A DNA stretch of 12,670 nt from Tardiphaga sp. Lineage in GTDB: Bacteria > Pseudomonadota > Alphaproteobacteria > Rhizobiales > Xanthobacteraceae. Below, piece after piece: positions 1-7,571 of this stretch. How positions within the stretch are numbered: position 1 is the stretch's first letter; the number at the start of each line of letters is the position of its first letter. The notes under the pieces were generated by a model. It saw only the letters and a list, made by a program, of their open reading frames with translations. It did not search any database and had not been told where the DNA came from. The stretch covers positions 1-12,670 of the forward strand of contig JACMOT010000177.1 in NCBI GenBank assembly GCA_014377915.1, given 5' to 3'. The position numbers and the translations under genes are program-made.

Positions 1-138
1 AATATCGGCCCGCTGGCGGGCAAGCCGGTGATGGAGGGCAAGGCCGTCCTGTTCAAGAAGTTCGCCGGGCTGGACGTGTTCGACATCGAGGTCGACGCGA
101 CCGATCCGGATCGCTTCGTCGATGTGGTGGCGGCGCTG
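1..138 (+). pseudogene. Malic enzyme fragment (internal piece, cut at both ends)
   Basis: Reading from base 1, 46 codons encode an internal piece of an NAD(P)-dependent malic enzyme, which decarboxylates malate to pyruvate. It begins [20 protein letters not shown], continues through [11 protein letters not shown] and ends VVAAL. This is the strip just after the dinucleotide-proximal N-terminal segment and before the usual continuation [13 protein letters not shown]. The homology stops abruptly after the Leu codon at 136-138, where the sequence becomes the antisense of another malic enzyme. Over the first 30 codons it matches that opposite-strand gene at 26 residues and 81 of 90 bases (hand count), so it is a diverged relative, not an exact copy. 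The gene may continue to the left of the window. It could be a paralog truncated by rearrangement, or one half of a chimeric assembly. Confidence 0.75.
129..138. other. Inverted junction with 10 bp microhomology between two malic enzyme copies
   Basis: GGCGGCGCTG at 129-138 fits both neighbours. On the plus strand it finishes the malic enzyme motif VAAL; on the minus strand its complement encodes the end of the motif VSAA. To the left only the plus-strand gene shows homology, and to the right only the minus-strand gene does. The two genes therefore meet tail-to-tail at non-equivalent positions, roughly 45 codons apart in the protein. That is the pattern of a template switch or chimera, not of ordinary recombination between homologous genes. 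Confidence 0.7.
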
Positions 139-656
139 ACAATGATCGCGGTGCCATGCTGCTCGTCATGAAACACCGGGATCTTCATGCGCGCCTTGAG
201 CTGCGCCTCGATCTCGAAACACTCCGGGCCCTTGATGTCCTCGAGGTTGATACCGCCAAAGGTCGGCTCCAGGGCAGCGACAGTCTCGACCACACGTTCG
301 ATGGTGTCGGCGGCGATCTCGATGTCGAACACGTCGATGCCGGCGAACTTCTTGAACAGGACCGCCTTGCCTTCCCTCACCCGCTTCGCCGCCAGCGGGC
401 CGATATTGCCGAGGCCAAGCACCGCGGTGCCGTTGGAGACCACCGCGACCAGATTGGCCCGCGCGGTCAACCATGCCGCTTCGTTCGGATCGGCGGCAAT
501 CGCCAGACAAGGCGCGGCGACGCCCGGCGAATAGGCCAGTGCCAGGTCACGCTGGTTGGCCAGCGGCTTGGTCGCCTGGATTTCCAGCTTACCCGGACGC
601 GGAAGACGATGATAGGCAAGCGCCGCCTTGGCGAGATCTTCAGAAGAGGATGACAT
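132..656 (-). pseudogene. NAD(P)-dependent malic enzyme, N-terminal part only, 3' truncated
   Basis: The minus strand from the ATG at 654-656 encodes about 175 residues of a bacterial malic enzyme, the enzyme that turns malate into pyruvate and CO2 and feeds acetyl-CoA and NAD(P)H supply. Visible landmarks are the catalytic-Tyr segment [10 protein letters not shown] (Tyr42), [57 protein letters not shown] and the metal-binding region [15 protein letters not shown]. Family members of this MaeB type run to about 750 residues with a C-terminal phosphotransacetylase-like domain; here homology ends after VSAA at about base 129. The frame then stays open to the window edge, but it reads antisense through the other malic enzyme fragment. 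A GGGAG ribosome site lies 5 nt before the ATG. The gene starts 53 nt after the aspS stop on the same strand, so it could share the aspS transcript. Confidence 0.8.
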
Positions 657-709
657 GAACGCTCCCGCGCAACCGAACTCTAATGTTTAGTGATGAGGTT
701 TAGATCAAA

Positions 710-2482
710 TCAGGCTTCCGGCAGATTGAGCCGGATGTGTGCCTCGCGCAATTGCTTGGGCGAAGCCTCCGATGGCGCGCCCATCAAGAGATCTTCGGCG
801 CGCTGGTTCATCGGAAATAGCGAGATTTCGCGCAGGTTGCTGGTGCCGCACAACAGCATCACGATGCGATCGACGCCGGCCGCCATGCCGCCATGCGGTG
901 GCGCGCCGTACTGGAACGCCCGATACATGCCGCCGAACCGCTCGATGACGTCGCTCTCGCCATAACCGGCGATCTCGAACGCCTTCACCATCGCTTCCGG
1001 GCGATGGTTGCGAATGCCACCCGAGGCGATCTCGAAACCGTTGCAGGTGATGTCGTACTGGAACGCCTTGATGGTCAGCGGATCCTGGCCCTGCAACGCT
1101 TCCATGCCACCCTGCGGCATCGAGAACGGGTTGTGCGAGAACTCGACCTTCTTGTCGTCCTCATTATATTCGTACATCGGGAAATCGACGATCCAGGCCA
1201 GCGCAAAACGCTCCTTGTCGATCAGGTTCAATTCCTCGCCGAGCCGGGTGCGCGCCAGGCCCGCGAACTTGTAGAATTTCGCGGGATCGCCGGCGACAAA
1301 GAACGCGGCGTCGCCGGCCTTGAGACCAAGCGCAACCCGGATCGCCTCGGTGCGCTCCGGACCGATATTGTTGGCAAGCGGGCCGGCGCCTTCATTGCCC
1401 TCACGCCACATGATGTAGCCGAGGCCAGGCTGGCCCTCGCCCTGCGCCCACGAATTCATGCGATCGCAGAATGCGCGGCTGCCGCCGGTCGGTCCCGGGA
1501 TCGCCCAGACCTGGTTGGTGTCGTTTTCCAGCATCCGGGCGAACACCTTGAAGCCGGAGCCGCGAAAATGTTCGGCAACGTTCTGCATCTCGAGCGGGTT
1601 GCGCAGGTCGGGCTTGTCGCTGCCGTACTTCCGCAGTGACTCGGCGTACGGAATCTTCGGCCAGTCGCTGTTAACCGGTTTGCCCTTGGCGAATTCCTCG
1701 AACACGCCGGTGATCACCGGCTGAACCGCCGCGAACACGTCTTCCTGCTCGACGAAGCTCATCTCGAGATCGAGCTGGTAGAACTCGCCCGGCAGACGAC
1801 CGGGGCGCGGGTCCTCGTCGCGGAATCAGGGCGCGATCTGGAAATAGCGGTCGAAGCCGGACATCATCAGCAGCTGCTTGTACTGCTGCGGGGCCTGCGG
1901 CAGTGCGTAGAACTTGCCGGGATGAATGCGCGACGGCACCAGAAAGTCGCGCGCGCCCTCCGGCGACGACGCCGTCAGGATCGGCGTCTGGAATTCGAAG
2001 AAGCCCTGCTCTTTCATCCGCTTGCGCATCGAGTCGACGATCGCGCCGCGGGTCATGATATTTTGGTGCAGCTTTTCGCGGCGCAAATCGAGGAAGCGGT
2101 ACTTCAGCCGGATATCTTCCGGATAATCCTGGTCGCCGAACACCGGCAGCGGCAATTCCAGCGACGCGCCCAGCACCTCGATCGAGGAAATGTAGATTTC
2201 CACGGCGCCGGTCGGCAGGTCAGCGTTCTCTGTGCCCTCCGGGCGACGGCGCACGCGGCCATCGATCTTCACCACCCATTCCGAACGCAGCATCTCGGCG
2301 TCCTTGAATGCCGGAGATTCCGGATCGGCGACGCACTGCGTCAGGCCGTAATGGTCGCGCAGGTCGATAAACAACACGCCGCCATGGTCGCGGATCCGGT
2401 GGCACCAGCCGGAAACACGGACGGTCTGATCAATATGGTTGTCGCGGAGCGCGCCGCAGGTGTGAGACCGGTAGCGATGCAT
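710..2482 (-). pseudogene. aspS: Aspartyl-tRNA synthetase, full length but interrupted by an in-frame TGA
   Basis: This encodes a 590-codon class II aspartyl-tRNA synthetase, the usual length for alphaproteobacteria; it charges tRNA with aspartate in the cytoplasm. The order is an N-terminal OB-fold anticodon-binding domain (about 1-105), the catalytic core beginning [11 protein letters not shown], the tRNA/ATP loop [13 protein letters not shown], motif 2 (FRDEDPR), a GAD insert in the second half, and motif 3 [16 protein letters not shown] with the ATP-binding Arg at about 539. Codon 219 (bases 1826-1828) is TGA where the family has Cys in IAPCFRDEDPR. The frame continues perfectly on both sides, so one C-to-A change in the codon explains it. 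Four codons past the usual RDEDPR the sequence reads RPGR where RADR is expected. His33 in RDHGG and Gly83 in RPEGT match the non-discriminating type that also charges tRNA-Asn. The start has AGGA 5 nt upstream. It is either a sequencing/assembly error in an essential gene or a true pseudogene. Confidence 0.9.
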
Positions 2483-2834
2483 GAAAATCCTGGAATATCG
2501 TCAGAGGGCAGAATCGGGCTCGCGGCTGAGCGCGAAGCGCAGGGTTTACCCGACCGGACCGGGCGCGGCAACCGAACCACGATAGCATCCGCGTCCCGAC
2601 ACTGCTCCGTGACCGATCTCCACGCCTTGAAGGCCGGCAACGCCGCCCATACGCCAAAAGGGCTCCGCACAAGAATTGCGCACCCAGATTGCAAAGACTC
2701 TTTCACAAAGGTATCTGAGTATATTTCATACTGAAATTACGCTGATAAATCAACGAAATAGGCAGTATTTGGCCGAGGATTAACCAAGCATTGAGGAGAT
2801 CGGATTGAAAATGGAACCATAAAACCTGCCCTTT

Positions 2835-2863
2835 TTGACGGCAGGCACTTCAGCTCGAATTAG
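2835..2863 (+). promoter_or_regulatory. Possible sigma70 promoter of the chemoreceptor gene
   Basis: TTGACG at 2835-2840 matches five of six -35 bases, and 17 bp later AATTAG at 2858-2863 matches three of six -10 bases. It would give a 5' leader of roughly 65-70 nt before the GTG at 2938. The weak -10 is the main doubt, although alphaproteobacterial -10 elements are often degenerate. The -35 lies inside the CCTGCC/GGCAGG inverted repeat. Confidence 0.25.
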
Positions 2864-2880
2864 CCATCAACATCTCCGTC

Positions 2881-2920
2881 TCCGGTTGCCAGCCATGGCC
2901 AGCGGCAAGACAGAGCCGGA
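2881..2920 (+). repeat. Inverted repeat in the chemoreceptor leader
   Basis: TCCGG+TTGCC (2881-2890) pairs with GGCAA (2904-2908) and then CCGGA (2916-2920), with a 7 nt bulge between the two right arms. The loop contains the palindrome GCCATGGC. The structure ends 5 nt before the GAGGA ribosome site, so in mRNA it could affect translation start. It may also be chance in GC-rich DNA. Confidence 0.3.
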
Positions 2921-2937
2921 TAGCCGAGGATATTTTT

Positions 2938-4617
2938 GTGCTCGCCAGATATTCCATAAGCGCCAAGCTGTTTGGCATCGTCGCGTTTTTGTTTCTTGTC
3001 ATCGCCACGATCGGCGGCCTCGCAGTGGTGCAGATGCGGGGCATCAATTCCGCGGCCCAGGCGATTCAGACCCAGTGGTTGCCGAGCGTTCGCTGGATCG
3101 GCGAAATGCGCGTACAATCCGCGCGCTTCCGCGCTGTGCTCCGCGATCACCTGATCGTGGTGGATGCCGACCGGCCCGATGTCGACAAGAACCTCGTTGC
3201 CCGCAAGGCCGATTTCGAAAAAGCCCTGAAGAACTACGAGCCGCTGGTGTCCTCGCCCGCGGAGCGCGAGCTGGCCATCCAGCTGAATACGCAATGGAAA
3301 GACTTCATCGCCGGGTCCAATGATGTTCAGGCCCTCGCCACCAAGGGCGACCTTGTCGCCGCCAAGGATATCAACGCCAGAAAGGTGGTTCCGACGGGGC
3401 GAGCGCTGGATGCCACCCTGGCGAAGCTGGTCGAGCTGAACGACAAAAGCGCCGAGATCGCCGGCACCACCGCCAGCGACACCTATTCCAGCGCGGTACG
3501 AATGATGATCGCCCTGCTCGGCGCCGCCGTCGTGCTGGGCATCGGCTCGGCCGTCTATCTGGTGCGCGACATCGCCAGTGGCATCGCCTCGATCCTGAAG
3601 CCGATGGGACAGCTGACCTCGGGCGAACTATCCGTCATAATTCCGCACCAGGGCGCCGCCACCGAGATCGGCCGCATTGCCAGCGGCTTACAGATTTTCA
3701 AGGAGGCGCTGATCTCGAAGCGTACGGCGGAAGACGCCGCGGGAGCCGATTCAGCGATCAAGGCGGCCCGAGCCGAAACGATCAGCCGGGCCACGCGCGA
3801 GTTCGAGGCCCTGATCGGTGAATTGGCGGGCTCGCTGGCGTCCGCATCCACCGAACTTGAGGCCTCGGCGACGACGCTGACCTCGACCTCGGATGCCACT
3901 ATGGCATTGTCGGGATCGGCCGCGGCCACATCGCATCTGGTATCCAGCAATATCCAGTCGGTCGCCGCGGCCACCGAGGAAATCACCTCATCGGTCAACG
4001 AGATCGGGCGTCAGGTTCATGAATCCAACCGTATCGCCCATACCGCCGTGCGACAGGCTGGCCAGACCAACGACAGCATCGCGAAATTGTCGCGCGCAAC
4101 CGCGCGGATCGACGACGTCGTCAAGCTGATCACCGCGGTCGCGGAACAGACCAATCTGCTGGCGCTGAACGCGACCATCGAGGCCGCGCGCGCCGGTGAG
4201 GCTGGGCGCGGCTTTGCGGTAGTGGCGGCGGAGGTCAAGGCGCTGGCCTCACAGACCGCCAAAGCAACCGACGAGATCAGCACGCAGATCGCCGAGATGC
4301 AGGCGGCAAGCGCCGACACCGTCGTCACCATCCAGGAGATCGGCTCGACCATCACCCTGATCTCCGAAGTATCCTCCGCGATCGCCGCGGCGGTGGAGGA
4401 GCAAGGCGCGGCGACGCAGGAGATCGCGCGAAACGTGCAAAACTCCGCCGAGCTGAGCGGCCGGGTGGCCAGCGAGATCACCGAAGTCAGTCGCGGCGCC
4501 AGCGAGACAGGGGCCGCATCCAGCCAGGTGTTGTCGGCGGCGCAGTCACTGTCGGTGGAAAGCACCCGACTCAAGATCGAGGTCGACAAGTTCCTGGCCA
4601 CCGTCCGCGCGGCCTAG
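2938..4617 (+). CDS. Methyl-accepting chemotaxis protein (transmembrane chemoreceptor)
   Basis: This 559-residue inner-membrane chemoreceptor passes ligand signals to the CheA/CheW kinase complex. Transmembrane helix 1 is about 10-32, a periplasmic four-helix-bundle type sensor spans about 33-187 (no PAS or Cache motif recognised), helix 2 is about 188-208, and HAMP is about 209-262. A long cytoplasmic coiled coil follows. The highly conserved hairpin tip is at about 395-440 and includes [20 protein letters not shown] and [11 protein letters not shown]. Ala/Ser/Glu-rich heptads on either side carry probable methylation sites. There is no C-terminal NWETF-like CheR/CheB tether; it ends FLATVRAA. 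I chose the GTG start at 2938 because GAGGA (2926-2930) lies 7 nt upstream and the frame begins directly with the SISAKLFGI signal-anchor. The ligand is unknown. No che genes are nearby, so it is a stand-alone receptor. Confidence 0.93.
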   Translation: MLARYSISAKLFGIVAFLFLVIATIGGLAVVQMRGINSAAQAIQTQWLPSVRWIGEMRVQSARFRAVLRDHLIVVDADRPDVDKNLVARKADFEKALKNYEPLVSSPAERELAIQLNTQWKDFIAGSNDVQALATKGDLVAAKDINARKVVPTGRALDATLAKLVELNDKSAEIAGTTASDTYSSAVRMMIALLGAAVVLGIGSAVYLVRDIASGIASILKPMGQLTSGELSVIIPHQGAATEIGRIASGLQIFKEALISKRTAEDAAGADSAIKAARAETISRATREFEALIGELAGSLASASTELEASATTLTSTSDATMALSGSAAATSHLVSSNIQSVAAATEEITSSVNEIGRQVHESNRIAHTAVRQAGQTNDSIAKLSRATARIDDVVKLITAVAEQTNLLALNATIEAARAGEAGRGFAVVAAEVKALASQTAKATDEISTQIAEMQAASADTVVTIQEIGSTITLISEVSSAIAAAVEEQGAATQEIARNVQNSAELSGRVASEITEVSRGASETGAASSQVLSAAQSLSVESTRLKIEVDKFLATVRAA

Positions 4618-4631
4618 GACGGGTCAGACGC

Positions 4632-4658
4632 GCCCGGAACCGTTGCGGATTTCCGGGC
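4632..4658 (+). terminator. Hairpin after the chemoreceptor gene
   Basis: A perfect 8 bp stem, GCCCGGAA (4632-4639) with TTCCGGGC (4651-4658) around an 11 nt loop, starts 15 bp after the chemoreceptor stop. No U-run follows on either strand (plus side TACCCCCC), so it is not a classical intrinsic terminator. It may stabilise the mRNA end or weaken read-through into selO. Confidence 0.4.
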
Positions 4659-4677
4659 TACCCCCCATCTTAACCGC

Positions 4678-6153
4678 ATGACAATCCAGTTCCCGTTCGA
4701 CAACAGCTACGCCACCCTGCCCGCCAATTTCTATGCACGGGTAGCGCCGACGCCGGTCGCTGCCCCCCGGCTCATCAAGCTGAACCGGCCGCTGGCCGAA
4801 CAGCTCGGCATCGACGCCGACTGGCTTGCCAGCCCGGAGGGCGTCGAAGTGTTGGCGGGCAAGCGCGTGCCAGACGGCGCCGATCCGCTGGCGATGGCCT
4901 ATGCCGGGCACCAGTTCGGCCATTTCACGCCGCAACTTGGCGATGGACGCGCCATCCTGCTGGGCGAGGTGCTCGACCGCGACGGCGTCCGCCGCGACAT
5001 CCAGCTCAAGGGCTCCGGGCCGACTCCGTTTTCGCGCCGCGGCGATGGCCGCGCCGCGCTGGGTCCGGTGATCCGCGAATATATCGTCAGCGAGGCGATG
5101 TTCGCCCTCGGCATCCCGACCACCCGCTCGCTCGCCGCCGTCATCACCGGCGAGCTGGTGCAGCGCGAAACCATGCTGCCCGGCGCGGTGCTGACGCGCA
5201 TCGCCGCCAGCCATATCCGCGTCGGCACCTTCCAGTTTTTCGCTGCGCGCGAGGACAGCGAGGCGCTGCGCCATCTCGCCGATCACGTGATTGCCCGGCA
5301 TTATCCCGACGCCGCCGCGGCCGAATATCCCTATCGCGCGCTGCTCGCCGGCGTGATTCAGCGCCAGGCGGAGCTGGTGGCGCGCTGGCTGCTGGTCGGG
5401 TTCATTCACGGCGTCATGAACACCGACAACAGCTCGGTGTCCGGCGAGACCATCGATTACGGCCCCTGCGCCTTCATGGACGACTACGACCCCGCCACCG
5501 TGTTCAGTTCGATCGATGAGCAGGGCCGCTACGCCTATGCCAACCAGCCCCGCATCACGCTGTGGAACCTGACCCGTTTCGCCGAAACGCTGCTGCCGCT
5601 GATCGATCCCGACCAGAAAACGGCGATCGAGATCGCGCAAGGATTGCTCGCCGGATTTTCGGACATCTTTGACAGCGCCTATCAGGCTGGTCTGCGCCGC
5701 AAGCTCGGACTGTTCAGCGCGCGCCCGGACGACGCTTTGCTGGCGCAGGACCTGCTGGCGGCGATGGCGGCCAACCAGGCCGACTTCACCTTGACCTTCC
5801 GGCGGCTGGGCGACGCCGCGCTCGACCCCGCCGGCGACGCCGCTTTGCGTGACTTGTTCACCGATCCCGTGGCCTTCGACACCTGGGCGGTGAAGTGGAA
5901 GGCCCGCCTCGTCCTGGAACCGGGGGACGCCATCGCCCGTCATCAGGCGATGCAGGCGGTCAATCCGGCCTTCATTCCGCGCAATCACCGCGTCGAGGCG
6001 GTGATCCAGGCCGCAACGGCCGGTGATTACGCGCCGTTCGAAGCCTTGCTGGCAGTCCTGGCACGGCCTTTCGAGAATCAGCCGGCGTACGCGGGCTACG
6101 CCGACCCGCCGCTGCCGGATCAGCGTGTCATGCAGACCTTTTGCGGGACCTGA
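4678..6153 (+). CDS. selO: Protein adenylyltransferase SelO (YdiU/UPF0061 family)
   Basis: This 491-residue protein has the SelO pseudokinase fold, which transfers AMP from ATP to Ser/Thr/Tyr of target proteins and is linked to the redox-stress response. Visible family blocks are [57 protein letters not shown] and [20 protein letters not shown]. By comparison with Pseudomonas SelO the phosphate-binding Lys is Lys111, the catalytic Asp is Asp250, and the metal ligands are Asn251 and Asp260. The protein ends TFCGT: Cys489, third from the end, sits where eukaryotic SelO carries selenocysteine, so this is the normal bacterial Cys form. The ATG at 4678 fits the family N-terminus ([12 protein letters not shown]), but no clear Shine-Dalgarno precedes it. 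It lies 60 bp after the chemoreceptor gene, on the same strand. Confidence 0.95.
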   Translation: MTIQFPFDNSYATLPANFYARVAPTPVAAPRLIKLNRPLAEQLGIDADWLASPEGVEVLAGKRVPDGADPLAMAYAGHQFGHFTPQLGDGRAILLGEVLDRDGVRRDIQLKGSGPTPFSRRGDGRAALGPVIREYIVSEAMFALGIPTTRSLAAVITGELVQRETMLPGAVLTRIAASHIRVGTFQFFAAREDSEALRHLADHVIARHYPDAAAAEYPYRALLAGVIQRQAELVARWLLVGFIHGVMNTDNSSVSGETIDYGPCAFMDDYDPATVFSSIDEQGRYAYANQPRITLWNLTRFAETLLPLIDPDQKTAIEIAQGLLAGFSDIFDSAYQAGLRRKLGLFSARPDDALLAQDLLAAMAANQADFTLTFRRLGDAALDPAGDAALRDLFTDPVAFDTWAVKWKARLVLEPGDAIARHQAMQAVNPAFIPRNHRVEAVIQAATAGDYAPFEALLAVLARPFENQPAYAGYADPPLPDQRVMQTFCGT

Positions 6154-6255
6154 ACCATCCCATTCGGCTCCGTCCGGCGCCAGTTCTGCCTGAATACCCT
6201 TGACTCAACAGCCTTTTCGGCCGAACGCCATCAACAAAAGCGTTATGGACCGGAC

Positions 6256-7404
6256 ATGGAACTGATCACCACCACAGCCCAGCTGACCGCGGCCTGCGAA
6301 CGGCTCGCCAAACATCCCGTCATCACGGTCGACACGGAATTCCTGCGCGAGACCACCTATTATCCGCTGCTCTGCGTGGTCCAGATGGCCAGCGCGGAAG
6401 ACGCGCTGGTGATCGACACGCTGGCCGATGGCATCGACCTGAAGCCGTTCTTCGACCTGATGGCCAACGAGGCTGTGCTCAAGGTCTTTCACGCCGCCCG
6501 CCAGGACATCGAGATTGTCTGGCATCGCGCCGGCATTGTGCCACACCCGATCTTCGACACCCAGGTCGCCGCCATGGTGCTGGGCTATGGCGACAGCATC
6601 GCCTACGACCAGCTGGTCGAGCGCATCACCGGCCACCGCCCCGACAAGACCCACCGCTTCACCGACTGGTCACACCGCCCGCTGACCGAGGAGCAGATCC
6701 ACTACGCCGTCTCCGACGTCACCCATCTGCGCGATGTGTTCGCCGCGCTCGATGCCGACCTCAAGAAACGGGGGCGCAACGACTGGGTCTCCGAGGAAAT
6801 GGACGTGTTGACCTCGCCCAAGACCTATGACTTTCATCCCGGGCGCGCCTGGGAGCGCCTGAAGACCCGCGTCCGCAAGCCGAAAGAACTCGCGGTGCTG
6901 ATGGAAGTCGCGGCCTGGCGAGAACAGGAAGCGCAGAGCCGCGACGTGCCGCGCTCCCGCGTGCTGAAGGACGACGCCGTCGGCGATATCGCCACCCACG
7001 CGCCGACCAGCCTGGAAAAGCTTGCCAATCTGCGTTCGCTGCCGAAAGGCTTTGACCGCTCGAAATGGGGCTCCGACATCGTCGCGGCGGTGCAGCGTGG
7101 CATCGCGCGCGATCCCGCGTCGCTGCCCAAAATCGAAAAGCCACGCGGCAATGCCAATGGCGGTGCCATCGTCGAGTTGCTGAAAGTTCTGCTGCGTATG
7201 ACCTCGGAGCGTCACGCCGTCGCCTCCAAGGTGATCGCTACCGTTGATGATCTCGAACAGATCGCCAATGACGACCACGCCGATGTCGGGGCGCTGAGTG
7301 GCTGGCGTCGCGAGCTGTTCGGCGAAGCCGCGCTGGCACTGAAACAGGGCCGACTGGCGCTGGCGATCGAAAAAGGCCGCGTCGTGCGGGTCGACCGCGG
7401 CTAA
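6256..7404 (+). CDS. rnd: Ribonuclease D
   Basis: This 382-residue 3'-5' exoribonuclease of the DEDDy family trims tRNA precursors and other stable RNAs. The exonuclease domain (about 1-170) shows all four acidic metal ligands and the tyrosine: Asp26 and Glu28 in VDTEFLRE, Asp84 in HAARQDIEI, and Tyr150/Asp154 in [13 protein letters not shown] single HRDC nucleic-acid-binding domain follows at about 206-285 (RPLEL-type segment [16 protein letters not shown] through [12 protein letters not shown]). The basic tail at 290-300 and the length fit alphaproteobacterial RNase D. The ATG at 6256 matches the family start; only a weak GGAC precedes it. The 102 bp gap after selO contains TTGACT at 6200-6205, a possible -35 without a convincing -10, so rnd may have its own promoter. 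It ends in TAA facing ppx. Confidence 0.95.
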   Translation: MELITTTAQLTAACERLAKHPVITVDTEFLRETTYYPLLCVVQMASAEDALVIDTLADGIDLKPFFDLMANEAVLKVFHAARQDIEIVWHRAGIVPHPIFDTQVAAMVLGYGDSIAYDQLVERITGHRPDKTHRFTDWSHRPLTEEQIHYAVSDVTHLRDVFAALDADLKKRGRNDWVSEEMDVLTSPKTYDFHPGRAWERLKTRVRKPKELAVLMEVAAWREQEAQSRDVPRSRVLKDDAVGDIATHAPTSLEKLANLRSLPKGFDRSKWGSDIVAAVQRGIARDPASLPKIEKPRGNANGGAIVELLKVLLRMTSERHAVASKVIATVDDLEQIANDDHADVGALSGWRRELFGEAALALKQGRLALAIEKGRVVRVDRG

Positions 7405-7426
7405 CCAGAAGCACCGCTCCCTCCAT

Positions 7427-7550
7427 CGTCCTTGCGAGGAGCCGTTGCGACGAAGCAATCCAATTCTTGCGGAGCGTTCGGCGCTATGGATTGCCGCGTC
7501 GCTTCGCTAAGGAGAAAGCCAATTGGCTTTCCCTGACCTCGCAATGACGG
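7427..7550. repeat. REP-like palindromic intergenic element between convergent rnd and ppx
   Basis: Outer arms CGTCCTTGCGAGG (7427-7439) and CCTCGCAATGACGG (7537-7550) are inverted copies with one mismatch over 13 bp. Inner arms GCGACGAAGCAATCCA (7447-7462) and TGGATTGCCGCGTCGC (7487-7502) are inverted with two mismatches. This architecture and wording match a dispersed intergenic repeat I recognise from Bradyrhizobium and Rhodopseudomonas genomes, though I cannot confirm copy number here. It fills nearly the whole 167 bp gap between the two gene ends and would fold as RNA on either strand, so it may act as a two-way terminator or mRNA 3'-end stabiliser. Confidence 0.75.
7514..7531. repeat. 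18 bp perfect palindrome inside the REP-like element
   Basis: GAAAGCCAATTGGCTTTC is exactly its own reverse complement. It lies between the inner and outer right arms and breaks the symmetry of the larger repeat, since no matching block occurs on the left side. As RNA it can form a hairpin on either strand; no long U-run follows. It could be a terminator stem, a protein-binding site or a variable insert in the repeat. Confidence 0.6.
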
Positions 7551-7571
7551 GGATAGGCCTCAGCCCGCCGC

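Larger units (their letters stand above)
2483..2937. other. Divergent intergenic region between aspS and the chemoreceptor gene
   Basis: These 455 bp lie between two divergent starts and must hold the promoters of both genes. No conserved protein is visible. The half next to aspS is GC-rich like coding DNA; around 2700-2825 it becomes AT-rich. Within it are a short inverted repeat AGTAT-ATTTC-ATACT (2718-2732), a GAGGAG followed by a tiny frame TTGAAAATGGAACCATAA (2805-2822), a hairpin CCTGCC/GGCAGG (2825-2845), a possible promoter TTGACG-N17-AATTAG, and a leader inverted repeat (2881-2920) just before the chemoreceptor ribosome site. I could not recognise any known riboswitch or small RNA. 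Confidence 0.6.

Noticed and set aside
166..510. 114-codon minus-strand frame inside the malic enzyme
   Set aside because: Shifted frame of the real malic enzyme reading; no recognisable protein.
710..1762. The downstream half of aspS as a separate gene starting at [10 protein letters not shown]
   Set aside because: It lacks motif 2 and the anticodon-binding domain, and the frame continues seamlessly upstream through codon 219; it is one interrupted gene.
1826..1828. UGA read as selenocysteine in AspRS (TGA at a Cys position)
   Set aside because: No selenoprotein AspRS is known to me, no obvious stem-loop with a SECIS-like apical motif follows, and a neighbouring motif 2 defect points to error or decay.
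2835..3323. 162-codon plus-strand frame overlapping the chemoreceptor start
   Set aside because: It overlaps the membrane-anchor region of the chemoreceptor in another frame, and its product is Arg/His-rich and unlike any family.
4624..5988. 454-codon open frame antisense to selO
   Set aside because: selO on the other strand has all family motifs; the antisense product is low-complexity and unrecognisable.
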